The position numbers and the translations under genes were made by a program. The notes under the pieces are model-generated. The model did not search any database, was not told the DNA's origin, and worked only from the letters and a program-made list of their open reading frames with translations. From positions 1 to 23,948 of the forward strand of contig MVZB01000017.1 in the NCBI GenBank assembly GCA_002068205.1: DNA of 23,948 bases, read 5' to 3'. This DNA is from a candidate division BRC1 bacterium ADurb.BinA292 (GTDB taxonomy: Bacteria > Sumerlaeota > Sumerlaeia > MVZB01). Positions 7,898-15,685 of this stretch are shown piece after piece. Every line of letters starts with the position of its first letter. Within the stretch, counting starts at the first letter, position 1.

Positions 7898-8212
7898 TCA
7901 CCCCCGCAGCGACCGGAGCCAGTCCAGCGCCAGCCGCGTGAGCCATTGCAGCGATTCGGGCGCGGCCGCGGCCATGAGCCACGCGACGCTGAACGCGATC
8001 AGCGCGAGCCGGAACGGATGGCGCTGCGCCAGCCGCGGCAGGCCCCAGCGATGCTCACACTGGCGATGGTAAGTTTCGTGCGCATCGAGCCGGGCGACGA
8101 TCGTGCCGTAGAGCGTCTGCATCTCGCGGCGCAGGTCGTCGAGCCGCTCGCGCAGGTGTGCGTGGTGCTCGTCGAGCCGCTGGTTAAGCTGGCGCAGGAG
8201 CTGGTCGTCCAT
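7898..8212 (-). CDS. Small coiled-coil protein with C-terminal membrane segment (XhlA/holin-like)
   Basis: Protein of 104 aa. The N-terminal half is a heptad-rich helix (LLRQLNQRLDEHHAHLRERL and on to about residue 45); the C-terminal part has one hydrophobic segment (ALIAFSVAWLMAAAA). This layout matches XhlA-like and other phage lysis accessory proteins, which help release a lysin across the membrane. It is the last gene of the island and directly follows the putative lysin gene. I chose ATG 8212, which has a GGAAGGGG site in front; an ATG at 8230 overlaps the upstream stop by one base (TGATG) and is also possible through translational coupling. Function is inferred from layout and position only. 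Confidence 0.6.
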   Translation of the reverse strand: MDDQLLRQLNQRLDEHHAHLRERLDDLRREMQTLYGTIVARLDAHETYHRQCEHRWGLPRLAQRHPFRLALIAFSVAWLMAAAAPESLQWLTRLALDWLRSLRG

Positions 8213-8229
8213 GGCCGGTCCCCTTCCCA

Positions 8230-8784
8230 TCAGTCGTCGGCGCGGCGGGCGGCGGTGAGCTCGCCGAACAGGCGCACGGCGCGGCGGGCGGCGGCGTGGT
8301 TCAGCGCGCGCGCTCCCGCGTCTATCTCCGGCGTCAGCAGCGTGAACGGCCGCACGCCGCGATGCGCCCCGCCGGCGGCGATCTCGTTGAAGACGCGCAA
8401 CAGCGCGACCGCCCCAGCCCGCCGGCCCGGCGCGTAGGCCGCGTAGAAACAGAGGATGAACAGCAGCCGGGCGCTTTCGTAAAACTGCGAGGAGCGCAGC
8501 AGCCAGAGCAGCGCCTGCGCCTGCTCGCGCCGGTTGCGGAAGAGGCGAAAGCTCGCCTGGGCGCGCTTCAGTTCGCCGCGCGGACCCGCCTCCAGCGTTT
8601 CGCGCACGGCGTGGGGATGATTGGCCAGCGCCTTGTAGCCGATTTCATTGAAGCCCTCGGGCCCGGCGATGATCTGTTCGCCATGCGCCGATTCGACCAC
8701 CGCGATCGCCTCGGCCAGACAGCGAAAGAACGGCTCGGCAATGACCGGGGCGGTCTCCGCGCGGAATTCCTCCAGCCAGCCCAT
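8230..8784 (-). CDS. Putative phage lysin with glucosaminidase-like fold
   Basis: Protein of 184 aa with no signal peptide. The segment FFRCLAEAIAVVESAHGEQ, then GFNEIGYKALA, resembles the catalytic core of FlgJ/endo-N-acetylglucosaminidase-type peptidoglycan hydrolases, in which a glutamate in an ESG/ESAHG-like helix precedes an N.(F/I)G.KA strand. The candidate catalytic glutamate is therefore the one in VVESAHG. A helical region rich in Arg and Leu follows. It has a strong ribosome binding site (AAGGAG) and shares the leader AAGGAGAACGAGC with the island's protease gene. The next gene is a holin-like membrane protein, which fits a lysis cassette. Match is by short motifs only; it could instead be a structural protein. 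Confidence 0.5.
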   Translation of the reverse strand: MGWLEEFRAETAPVIAEPFFRCLAEAIAVVESAHGEQIIAGPEGFNEIGYKALANHPHAVRETLEAGPRGELKRAQASFRLFRNRREQAQALLWLLRSSQFYESARLLFILCFYAAYAPGRRAGAVALLRVFNEIAAGGAHRGVRPFTLLTPEIDAGARALNHAAARRAVRLFGELTAARRADD

Positions 8785-8829
8785 GCTCGTTCTCCTTCCG
8801 GGTGTAATTGCAGACGGCGGCCATGCGTT

Positions 8830-10602
8830 TCAGGTCGCCGCGGCCGTTCCGACCGCGTGGATGCGCACGTAAACCTCAAAGTCGACGCAGGTCACATCCT
8901 CGATCCAGCCGACCAGCGCATCCAGGCCGAGCGCCGCGTCGGTGACAAGGACGGCGGCGCCGGTCGAGCTCAGCAGCGCGCGGGGCGCGGCGATCCGGTC
9001 GATGGCGATTCGCGGCGCGGCGAGCCGCGCGCCGATGACCTCGGCGACTTCCGCCACGGCGTCGGTCGCTTCAAACGAAAGCCAATGGAAAGAAATCCGC
9101 TTCGGGATTGCCCCGGCCGGGGCGGCGCCGGCCGGCAGCGAGAAGCTGGCCGGTTGCAGGCCGTCCGCCGCCTTCCCGATCAGCTCGATCACCGTCGGCG
9201 TCAGGCCCGCGCCGCCCGCCGGCGCGATCCGCAGGTGACTCGTCGCCCGGCCCCGTCGGCCGCGCGGGTCGACGACCGAGGCGTCATGGAGATGCAGTTC
9301 GGCGTCTTCGGTGCGGGGCGTCGGCTCCAGCCGCAGCAGCCGGATCGGCTCGCCGCCGACCAACAAGGCGGATTCGGCCGCGGCCTGGGCGATCAGCGCG
9401 CTCAGCGTCTCGGCGCCGGTCAGCCGGCGGGCATAACGATACCCCGCCGCCGCCAGGCGCGCCTGCTCGCCGGCAAAACTCGCCAGGTCGAGCCGGCTCG
9501 CGTCCAACCCCAGCAGCCGGGGATGGGTCAGCAGGCACTGGATCACGTCGGCGGGATTTTCCATCAGGGTTCCGTCGGGAAGTTCCAGCCCCTCGACGGC
9601 GGCGCAGATCCGGCGAGCAAACCACCCCGCCGGATCAGTCGGCCAGCGCGAGAGCCGCACGGCCTGCGCCGCGACGCCGCCCAGGTCCCAGTCGTCGGCG
9701 GTCCAGTCGCCGGCCGGCGCCGGCCGGTCGTCGCCGAACACCATCGTGACCGCATGGCAGGGATGGTCGGCGGCCAGGAAGACGAAGCCTTCGGGCGGGC
9801 GCAGCCGCACTTCGGTTCCGGCGGTCCAGGCATGCGCCCCCTCGCGGGTGACCGGCGATCCGGCGTGGCCCAGCGTTTGGCCGCCGGTCGAGACCGCGTG
9901 ATAGAGAATCAGTTCGCCCCCCACCTGGGCGTAGCCCGCGGGCGGGAAACCATCGAGCGACTCGACGGCGACGATCGTGGCGTCGGCGGCCAGGTCGGCC
10001 GCCAGGCGCGTGGCGACGCCGGTCCGCAGCGGCAGCAGTTCCGCCCGGCTTGCCCGGCCGAAGATCCACGGCAGCGGGCGACCGACGGCGGGGCCCTCGC
10101 CCCCCGCCAGCGCGGCGTGCAGCAGGCGGCCCACGGGTCGGCTCGCCAGCGCGTGCAGCGGATCGGCGAGCCGCACGCGGAGGCTGGCGGGCTGGACTTG
10201 AAATTCGACGACGACGCCCCGCAGCAGCGTGACGCGATCGCCCGGATTGAGGCTGAAGTCCGGCGGCGCCTCGGGGTCAAGCCAGGCCAGCGCGAGCACG
10301 GCCCGCGCCCCAAGGAGCGCCGCCGGCGCCGCCGCCGCGCGCAGACCGCCGGCCGTGGTCGTGGTCTCGATCACGTCCACTTCCGCATCAGTCGCAATCC
10401 ACCCGCCCGGCGGGCCGGTTTCGGGCAGTCGCTCGCGGAACTGAACCCGGCCCAGGCGGCAGGGCCACGGCGCGGCGCCGACCGACACCGGCCGGCTGGC
10501 GCCGCGCCACGCCCCGCCGGGCGTTTCGATTTCCAGGAGCCAGACCGGGCGCTGGCGTGGGTGCGCGCTGCGTTCAACTACAAGAGGCGCGGCGGGTCTC
10601 AT
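8830..10602 (-). CDS. Putative phage tail/baseplate protein, 590 aa
   Basis: Large, beta-rich, Cys-poor protein with no signal peptide. It starts MRPAAPLVVERS at an ATGA overlap with the stop of the upstream gene, so the two are translationally coupled; the frame extends upstream to 11052 but that part lies inside the neighbour. The N-terminal third (about 1-150) has strand motifs such as WLLEIETPGG and LNPGDRVTLLRGVVVEFQV. Next comes GRPLPWIFGRASRAELLPL, a pattern seen in phage tail-hub-like proteins, and then AGYAQVGGELILYHAV. The C-terminal region has alternating strands and LSALIAQAAAESALLVGGE. Its place after the neck-like gene and before the lysis genes fits a tail tip or baseplate hub role. 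I do not recognise a named family with confidence. Confidence 0.55.
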   Translation of the reverse strand: MRPAAPLVVERSAHPRQRPVWLLEIETPGGAWRGASRPVSVGAAPWPCRLGRVQFRERLPETGPPGGWIATDAEVDVIETTTTAGGLRAAAAPAALLGARAVLALAWLDPEAPPDFSLNPGDRVTLLRGVVVEFQVQPASLRVRLADPLHALASRPVGRLLHAALAGGEGPAVGRPLPWIFGRASRAELLPLRTGVATRLAADLAADATIVAVESLDGFPPAGYAQVGGELILYHAVSTGGQTLGHAGSPVTREGAHAWTAGTEVRLRPPEGFVFLAADHPCHAVTMVFGDDRPAPAGDWTADDWDLGGVAAQAVRLSRWPTDPAGWFARRICAAVEGLELPDGTLMENPADVIQCLLTHPRLLGLDASRLDLASFAGEQARLAAAGYRYARRLTGAETLSALIAQAAAESALLVGGEPIRLLRLEPTPRTEDAELHLHDASVVDPRGRRGRATSHLRIAPAGGAGLTPTVIELIGKAADGLQPASFSLPAGAAPAGAIPKRISFHWLSFEATDAVAEVAEVIGARLAAPRIAIDRIAAPRALLSSTGAAVLVTDAALGLDALVGWIEDVTCVDFEVYVRIHAVGTAAAT

Positions 10603-11204
10603 CGCACGGCATCCTTCGCGAGCAGGATCGCCGGCAGCGCCAGCCGGCAGCGGCTGCCGCCGCGCGCCGATTGCTCCAGCGGCTCGCCGGAAAGCTGCAG
10701 CGCGACGGGCTGCGCGTCGGCGCCGACCAGCGTGAACGCGGAAAGCCCCCAGCCGGCGTGCTCGCCCAACCAGAGGACGAAATCGGCGGCCCTGCGGGGC
10801 GACACGCCGGCGAGGACCAGGCGGACCCGAGTCGCCGGCTCGGCCAGGACGGCCGCGTGCGGTGCGCCATCGCGGGTCCATTCCACAGCGATTCCCGGAT
10901 CGACGGCGATCGAAACGAGCTGGACCGACCCCTGATCCAGCAGAAAGCCGGCGCGGGGCCGGAAGAGGACCATCCCCGGCGCGAGCGCGAGCGACGGCGG
11001 CCGCGTGACGGTCAGGGAATCCGGCCCGCGGGTGGAAACCCGCCCGAGCCACTGGGCGTGGTTCCCGGCGTCATCGGCGGCGAACAGCAGGTCGCCGGGC
11101 GCGAATTCGTGCGCGGCCACCGCGATGTGAATCGAGCCCGGTTCCACGGCCGCCGGCAGAAGGGTTTCCGCCGCGCGGCCGGTCGTGAAGACTCCGACGG
11201 TCAT
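10599..11204 (-). CDS. Phage-island protein of unknown function, 201 aa
   Basis: Begins MTVGVFTTGRAAETLLPAAV after an AAAGGAAC ribosome binding site, and ends in a 4-base ATGA overlap with the 590-aa gene. The predicted structure is mostly beta strands (VSTRGPDSLTVTRPPSLAL, VRLVLAGVSPRRAADFVLWL). The protein has no cysteine-rich motif, no signal and no membrane segment. In Mu-like gene order the position after gp36 belongs to neck or tail-completion proteins, so a structural role is likely. No family is recognised. Confidence 0.6.
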   Translation of the reverse strand: MTVGVFTTGRAAETLLPAAVEPGSIHIAVAAHEFAPGDLLFAADDAGNHAQWLGRVSTRGPDSLTVTRPPSLALAPGMVLFRPRAGFLLDQGSVQLVSIAVDPGIAVEWTRDGAPHAAVLAEPATRVRLVLAGVSPRRAADFVLWLGEHAGWGLSAFTLVGADAQPVALQLSGEPLEQSARGGSRCRLALPAILLAKDAVR

Positions 11205-11222
11205 GGCCTGTTCCTTTCGGGG

Positions 11223-11648
11223 TTAGAAATCGGCGAGCGAATCGGCGTCGAAGACCCGCCCCTCGCCGCCGTGCGTGCCGGCGGCGGCATGGTCGCGCGC
11301 GAGCGGGCGCGCCCCGGCCAGGCCGGCGAGGCCGTCGGCGATGGCCGCCAGCGCCCGCCGCGCCAGCGCCGCCAGCGCGGCATGCTCGGCCGGCAGGGCG
11401 TCGCGGTGGCGCACAAAGAGCCGTTCGATCGCCAGGTCGATGCACCAGCGGCGGAGCAGATCGGGCGGGTCGGCCACGGGCGTGGCGTAGCGCCCGGCGA
11501 GCGCGCGATCGATCTCGCCCGCCGCGTCGGTCAGCGCCGCCTCGATGACCGGTTCATCCGCGGCGCCGTCGCCGTCGTCGTCGGCCACCAGCAGCAACAG
11601 TTCCGGCCCCAGCCGGTCGGCCAGCTCGTTCAACGTTGCGTAAGCCAT
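11223..11648 (-). CDS. Mu gp36-like protein (DUF1320), head-tail joining
   Basis: Protein of 141 aa with the DUF1320 layout: MAYATLNELADRLGPELLLL at the start, a short acidic insert (DDDGDGAADEP), then VIEAALTDAAGEIDRALAGRYATPV and the helix LLRRWCIDLAIERLFVRH. In Mu this protein belongs to the head/neck region. An AAGGGGAA ribosome binding site precedes the ATG at 11648. It follows the capsid gene, as in Mu-like phages, and only 18 bases separate it from the next gene. The C-terminal extension after about residue 105 is Gly/Ala-rich and less conserved-looking. Confident in family, less in exact role. Confidence 0.8.
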   Translation of the reverse strand: MAYATLNELADRLGPELLLLVADDDGDGAADEPVIEAALTDAAGEIDRALAGRYATPVADPPDLLRRWCIDLAIERLFVRHRDALPAEHAALAALARRALAAIADGLAGLAGARPLARDHAAAGTHGGEGRVFDADSLADF

Positions 11649-11690
11649 CTCGCATTCCCCTTTTTCATTGGAATTTCGGACGGAAAGGAA

Positions 11691-11721
11691 GCCCCGGGGT
11701 CCGGCGGGCAAACCCCGGGGC
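11691..11721 (-). terminator. Strong GC hairpin just after the capsid gene
   Basis: A 10-bp perfect stem, GCCCCGGGGT at 11691-11700 with ACCCCGGGGC at 11712-11721 and an 11-base loop, begins eight bases after the capsid stop codon on the minus strand. The bases after the stem (TTCCTTTCC) are pyrimidine-rich but not a true T-run. It may be a weak terminator, or an mRNA 3' stabiliser that raises capsid output over the downstream genes. Confidence 0.55.
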
Positions 11722-11729
11722 CTGCGGCA

Positions 11730-12671
11730 TCAGGCAACGGCCTCCTTCCACAGGAACGCCGCGTCGGGCGCGATGACGCGCTGATCGTAATAGCGCTGCA
11801 CGCGGACGACGTCGGCCTTGCGCTTCTCCTCGCGCCACAGCTCGACGCGGTGGCCGCTGAGCGCGCCGGGCGCGCCGGTCCAGGCGAAGGTGTAGGCCAG
11901 GGCGACCTGCTTGAGCGCCGGCCGCGCGGGGACATAGGCCAGCAGGGCGTCGTTGCCCCAGACGTAGCTCATTTCCGGCGGCTGGCCGGGGGCGGCGGTG
12001 TTGCGGAAGGCCCGCGCCACCAGGACGCGCTCGACATCGAAGATCTGCGCCAGCAGGTCCGCGTTGACCGCGCCGACCGACCCATGAACCACCCGCTCGA
12101 CCACCTTCGGGTGCAACCGCAGTTGCGCGTAGACCGGGTACGGCAGCACGAGCACGTTGGGCAGGGCCTGCACGGCGGCCATCACGGTCGCCTTGGCCGC
12201 CTCCACGGCCGCCAGCGGATCGGAGTCGGGGTCCGACCACTGCGTCTCGTCGGCGAGCGTTTCGTTCTGCGTAATCAGCGTGGGGTCGGTCAGCAGGCCG
12301 GCCAGTTCGAGCTCCTTGTTGAGGTCGATCTTGACGCGCAGGAACTCGGTCCGGTCGATGTTGGGCTGGATCACCGGATCGGCGTTCTCCCGTTCCTCGT
12401 CGGGGATCACCGAAGCCAGCGCGTGATCCTCGCAGTAGTAGCTTTCGCTGGAGAGGGCGAAGCCGACCTCGTGGGCTTCGGCGCCGGGAGCGCGCCGGTC
12501 GTCGCTCGAGCGGAACGCCTCGCGGTCCGGGTCGAGGACGAAATACCGGTCGGACTGCTTGCGGACCGGCACGACCGGCGCCAGGTCGTCGGCGATGAAG
12601 GCGGGGTTGCGGTAGGCGACCGAGAGATTGGTCAGCGCCGCGTCGATGTGGACTTCGTGCACTTCGGGCAT
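11730..12671 (-). CDS. Phage major capsid protein
   Basis: Shell-forming subunit of 313 aa, usual size for a small HK97-fold major capsid protein. It begins MPEVHEVHIDAALTNLSVAY, has YRNPAFIADDLAPVVPVRKQSDRYFVLD near the N-terminus (the typical opening of capsid proteins found with DUF935 portals), a middle segment FLRVKIDLNKELELAGLLTD, and the P-domain-like stretch VLPYPVYAQLRLHPKVVERVV. No separate N-terminal scaffold domain is present; scaffolding is probably supplied by the upstream protease gene. An AAAGGAG site eight bases before ATG 12671 decides the start over an in-frame GTG at 12680. It lies between the DUF2190 gene and the DUF1320 gene, exactly as in Mu-like head modules. Confidence 0.82.
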   Translation of the reverse strand: MPEVHEVHIDAALTNLSVAYRNPAFIADDLAPVVPVRKQSDRYFVLDPDREAFRSSDDRRAPGAEAHEVGFALSSESYYCEDHALASVIPDEERENADPVIQPNIDRTEFLRVKIDLNKELELAGLLTDPTLITQNETLADETQWSDPDSDPLAAVEAAKATVMAAVQALPNVLVLPYPVYAQLRLHPKVVERVVHGSVGAVNADLLAQIFDVERVLVARAFRNTAAPGQPPEMSYVWGNDALLAYVPARPALKQVALAYTFAWTGAPGALSGHRVELWREEKRKADVVRVQRYYDQRVIAPDAAFLWKEAVA

Positions 12672-12722
12672 GGCGGTCACTCCTTTGCTTCAGAGAGGTG
12701 AGGGATTGAGCGCGGCGGACGC

Positions 12723-13112
12723 TCAAATAGTGCGTTCGTGCAGCGCGATGAAGACCTCGACGAGGTCGTTCTCGTTGTCGGCGGCGGTCTCGGCGAACCC
12801 CAGGCAGTTCACCTTCGCCCCGGTGTCTTCATCGACCTCTTTCACGCGGCCGCTGGTGTCGGCGATGTTGACGGGCTCACCGACGCGGATCGGCGCCGCC
12901 GCCAGGACGCGCGCGATGCCGGCCTTGCGCACGGCGATGTTCGCCCCCCGCAGCGGCTGGCTGTGCACCGAGACGCCCAGGATGGCGCCGGCGTTCGCCT
13001 CGGTCGGCAGTTTCGCCTCGCCGGGATTGTCTCCCTGGACGACGACGCGACAGGCGCCGATGCCGTCGTCGTCGGCGGCGGCGTAAGCCTTGTCAAGGAT
13101 GTAGCTGGCCAT
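12723..13112 (-). CDS. DUF2190-family capsid decoration-type protein
   Basis: Protein of 129 aa with a beta-rich fold: GIGACRVVVQGDNPGEAKLP, AGAILGVSVHSQPLRGANIAV, RVLAAAPIRVGEPVNIADTSGRV, and CLGFAETAADNENDLVEVFI at the end. This pattern (VVQGD...GVS...VRKAGIA.V.A...I.VGD.V..AD..GR) is typical of DUF2190 proteins encoded next to capsid genes, thought to stabilise or decorate the shell. GGGAGG lies upstream of the ATG. It sits 51 bases upstream of the capsid gene on the same strand. Family assignment is firm; the decoration role is known from relatives only. Confidence 0.82.
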   Translation of the reverse strand: MASYILDKAYAAADDDGIGACRVVVQGDNPGEAKLPTEANAGAILGVSVHSQPLRGANIAVRKAGIARVLAAAPIRVGEPVNIADTSGRVKEVDEDTGAKVNCLGFAETAADNENDLVEVFIALHERTI

Positions 13113-13189
13113 GATGGGTTTCCTCCCATTTTGGAATTGGTAATGAATTGTCGTTAGTGAAAACCGGGCGGCTGAGACCGCTGCGCGGC

Positions 13190-14116
13190 CTAGCCGGCGG
13201 CGGCGCAGCGGCGCAGCGCGTCGCCATACGGCGTGCCGGGGTGCGCCGCCTGCCAGGCGAGCGCCTTGCGGTGCAGGGCGATCGAAGCAGGCGCCACCGG
13301 CGCGCCGGTCGGGATGCCGGCCAGCGGTGCGTGGAGCTCGAACGCGGCCGGCGCCGCTTCGCTCAGCATCACCACCGGCGGCAACGCCTGGAGGAACTCC
13401 GCGAACCAGAGGGCGGGCGCGACCGTCCGGTCGCCGGAGAGCTGAACGGTCCCGAGCGCCGCCAGCGCCTCATAGAAGGCCGCCAAGTCGGCGTCGATCC
13501 ATGACGGCTGCCATTGGCCGTGTTCACGCAGGTTCGCGGCGATCTCGGCGAAGGCCGGCCACGTCGGGATCTGCGGGCCGGCCGGCGCCGGCGCGGGGTG
13601 GACCGTTGCCTCCGTATTTTCCATTGGCTTTTCGGTCGGCAGCGCGGCGGGCGGACGGCAATCGTCGAACAGCACCACGCCGTCGCCGGCGCCCGCGTCG
13701 TCGCCGGTCTCGGCGAACAGTGGACCGGCCTGGCCGGCGGGAAGGGGATCGGTCAAGCCCTTGACCTCCGGGGCTGCCGCGCCGAGGAAGCTGACCGCGC
13801 GCAGATAGGGCCGGCCGGTCTCGCGCAGCGCGGTATAGAGCTCGATCGACCGCTTGCGGAACGCGCCGCGGCGGATCAGCTCCAGCAGCCGCCGATTGAG
13901 CCCGCGCAGGCGGGCGATCAGCCGGTCGCCGACGCGACGGACCGACGCAACCCAGCCCAGGGCGGGGCCCGCCTGCGCGTGGTCAAGCGTCACCGGCGCC
14001 TCGTGCAGCGCGGGGTCGTAGTCCGCCGCGAGGCGCTCGAGGGCGGCTTCGTCCCAGACGCCCTTGGCGCCGTAATCGCCCGCGCGGAAGACCTCCAGTT
14101 CCAATTGATCGTGCAT
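13190..14116 (-). CDS. Mu gpI-like prohead protease/scaffold protein
   Basis: Protein of 308 aa. In Mu-like phages gpI cleaves head proteins and its C-terminal part serves as scaffold. The N-terminal half carries the family pattern: LEVFRAGDYGAKGVWDEAALERLAADY, then EAPVTLDHAQAGPALGWVASVRRVGDRLIA, FRKRSIELYTAL and YLRAVSFLGAAAPEVKGL. After about residue 150 comes an Ala/Pro-rich linker (TEATVHPAPAPAGPQIPTW), then a helical C-terminal domain. AAAGGAG before ATG 14116 decides the start. The portal gene lies upstream across 138 bases and the decoration gene downstream. The catalytic residues of this variant cannot be assigned with certainty from sequence alone. Confidence 0.78.
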   Translation of the reverse strand: MHDQLELEVFRAGDYGAKGVWDEAALERLAADYDPALHEAPVTLDHAQAGPALGWVASVRRVGDRLIARLRGLNRRLLELIRRGAFRKRSIELYTALRETGRPYLRAVSFLGAAAPEVKGLTDPLPAGQAGPLFAETGDDAGAGDGVVLFDDCRPPAALPTEKPMENTEATVHPAPAPAGPQIPTWPAFAEIAANLREHGQWQPSWIDADLAAFYEALAALGTVQLSGDRTVAPALWFAEFLQALPPVVMLSEAAPAAFELHAPLAGIPTGAPVAPASIALHRKALAWQAAHPGTPYGDALRRCAAAG

Positions 14117-14254
14117 GGCTCGTTCTCCTTTCGTGGCCTGTCGTGGCATTCGCGGTCCGGTTCTTATCCAACGTCGGTTCCATCTATTACATTTGTTGGT
14201 TGATCAAGTACCGTTATTGATCCTTGCCCCATGCCGGATGGATGTGAACCGGCT

Positions 14255-15685
14255 TTACTTTTCATTGGCTTTTCCGACTTCCTCTTCGAATTCGCGTTCG
14301 GGCGGGTCCTCGCCGGTGGAACCGCGGGGGATCGGCGGGCGGGCTCGCACGTCCACCGGCGAGGTCGGCGCGTCCCCCCAGGGGACCGGCGGCAGGCCGA
14401 GCTTGACGCGCACTTCGTTGATCGTCAGGATCCCGAATTGCAGATGGTACTGGAACAGGTTGCTGTCGTCGTATTGCAGCCGGGGGGCTTCGCCCACCGG
14501 CGCGGGCCGGCCATATTTCTCGTGGAAATATCGGAGCGGCAGGGGGACGCCCATCTGGAGGAGTTGGCGGTCGATCGCCACCTCGCGCTCCAGGTCGAGC
14601 TCGGGCGACAGATCGATCGCCCAGCGCGGCGCGGGCACATGCTCGCCGAAGTTCAGATCGACCAGCCAGCGCACAAGCTGTGCGTTGACCACGTCCATCA
14701 GCAGCCAGGCATCGGCGCGCTGGTAATCGCGGCGGACGGCGTCGTGGACGCGGCCGAGGGCCAGCGAGCCGGCCCGCTCGCCCTCGCCGGAGGTGAGCGT
14801 CTGGCCCAGGATCGCGCGCGCCATTTCGTCGTTGCACCACTGCGCCAGCATGCGGTAGCTGTCGCCGCCGCCGGCGCGCGTCGCCTCGAGCAGGCTCAGC
14901 GTGATGCCTTCGGGGACGATGACGCCGGCGTCGGTCTGCAGGGCGTCGATCACCTCGAGCAGGCGCTCGCGTTCGGCGGGGTTGAGTCCGGCGCGGTGCT
15001 GGGCCACGATGGCCGGCGCGCCGAATTTTTCATTGTAAATCAGCCAGAATTTCAAATTGTGCTTCTTGAACCACCACAACCAGTAGACTTTTTCGCACAG
15101 CCCGCGGCCGAAGGGGGCCTCGTCGCTCGCGCCGCTGAGCGCGGTGAGGAACTTGCGCGGGGGCAGCGGCCGCGCCGTTTCGGGCCGGTTCCAGCCGAGG
15201 GGGTCGCTCAGCAGGCGCCACTCGCCGTCGGCGTCGCGAGTGAAGCGCCGCGCCGCCCGCGGTTTGAACGCGCGCGGCACGATCCGTCCCGCCGCGTCGA
15301 CGCCCCACAGGATCTCCAGGATGGCGATGCCGTGAGCCAGCGCGCCGAGCAGGTGCAACAGCGCCTGGTCGAAGCCGGGCGCCGCGCGCAACACGCGCTC
15401 GATCCACTGGGCGACGTTCCGGTCCCGCTCGGTCTCGCCCGCCGGCTCGATTTTTCGCGGCCGCGCCAGCACGCCCAGCTTGCGCGTCTGCAGCAGGCTG
15501 AACAGGTGCGGGTCCTTCTCTTCCATCTCCTCGAAGAGCGAATAGGGGTCGGCATGACCGGCGTAGCCCTCGCTGCGCGTGATCGCGTCGCTGAGCCGGC
15601 GGCCGCCGAACGGCGCGCGCCAGCGATCCGCGGCGGGGGGCGCGAATTCGCGCAATTCCGGGCGGGGGGAGAGACGGGTGGTCAT
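14255..15685 (-). CDS. Mu gp29-like phage portal protein (DUF935)
   Basis: Forms the dodecameric channel at one capsid vertex. The protein is 476 aa, normal for DUF935. Landmarks: DPYSLFEEMEEKDPHLFSLLQTRKLGVL, VAQWIERVLRAAPGFDQALLHLLGALAHGIAILEILW, FGRGLCEKVYWLWWFKKHNLKFWLIYNEKFGAP, VIDALQTDAGVIVPEGITLSLLEA, and QFGILTINEVRVKLGLPPVPWGD near the C-terminus. I chose ATG 15685 (MTTRLSPRPELREF) with GGAG nine bases upstream; the open frame extends to 15769 without support. It is the first gene of the island: no terminase gene precedes it, and the region to its right leads directly into the divergent GH116 gene. Confidence 0.88.
   Translation of the reverse strand: MTTRLSPRPELREFAPPAADRWRAPFGGRRLSDAITRSEGYAGHADPYSLFEEMEEKDPHLFSLLQTRKLGVLARPRKIEPAGETERDRNVAQWIERVLRAAPGFDQALLHLLGALAHGIAILEILWGVDAAGRIVPRAFKPRAARRFTRDADGEWRLLSDPLGWNRPETARPLPPRKFLTALSGASDEAPFGRGLCEKVYWLWWFKKHNLKFWLIYNEKFGAPAIVAQHRAGLNPAERERLLEVIDALQTDAGVIVPEGITLSLLEATRAGGGDSYRMLAQWCNDEMARAILGQTLTSGEGERAGSLALGRVHDAVRRDYQRADAWLLMDVVNAQLVRWLVDLNFGEHVPAPRWAIDLSPELDLEREVAIDRQLLQMGVPLPLRYFHEKYGRPAPVGEAPRLQYDDSNLFQYHLQFGILTINEVRVKLGLPPVPWGDAPTSPVDVRARPPIPRGSTGEDPPEREFEEEVGKANEK

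Noticed and set aside
8296..10935. Plus-strand 879-aa open frame opposite the phage island
   Set aside because: Composition is Arg/Pro/Gly low-complexity with no motif; the minus-strand genes have ribosome binding sites and recognisable phage families.
10603..11052. Long 5' extension of the 590-aa tail-like gene
   Set aside because: It lies inside the 201-aa gene in another frame, is Arg-rich and motif-free; the ATGA overlap at 10599-10602 gives a natural start.
10557..12701. Plus-strand 714-aa open frame opposite the capsid and DUF1320 genes
   Set aside because: Overlaps firmly assigned minus-strand capsid and gp36-like genes and has no family features.
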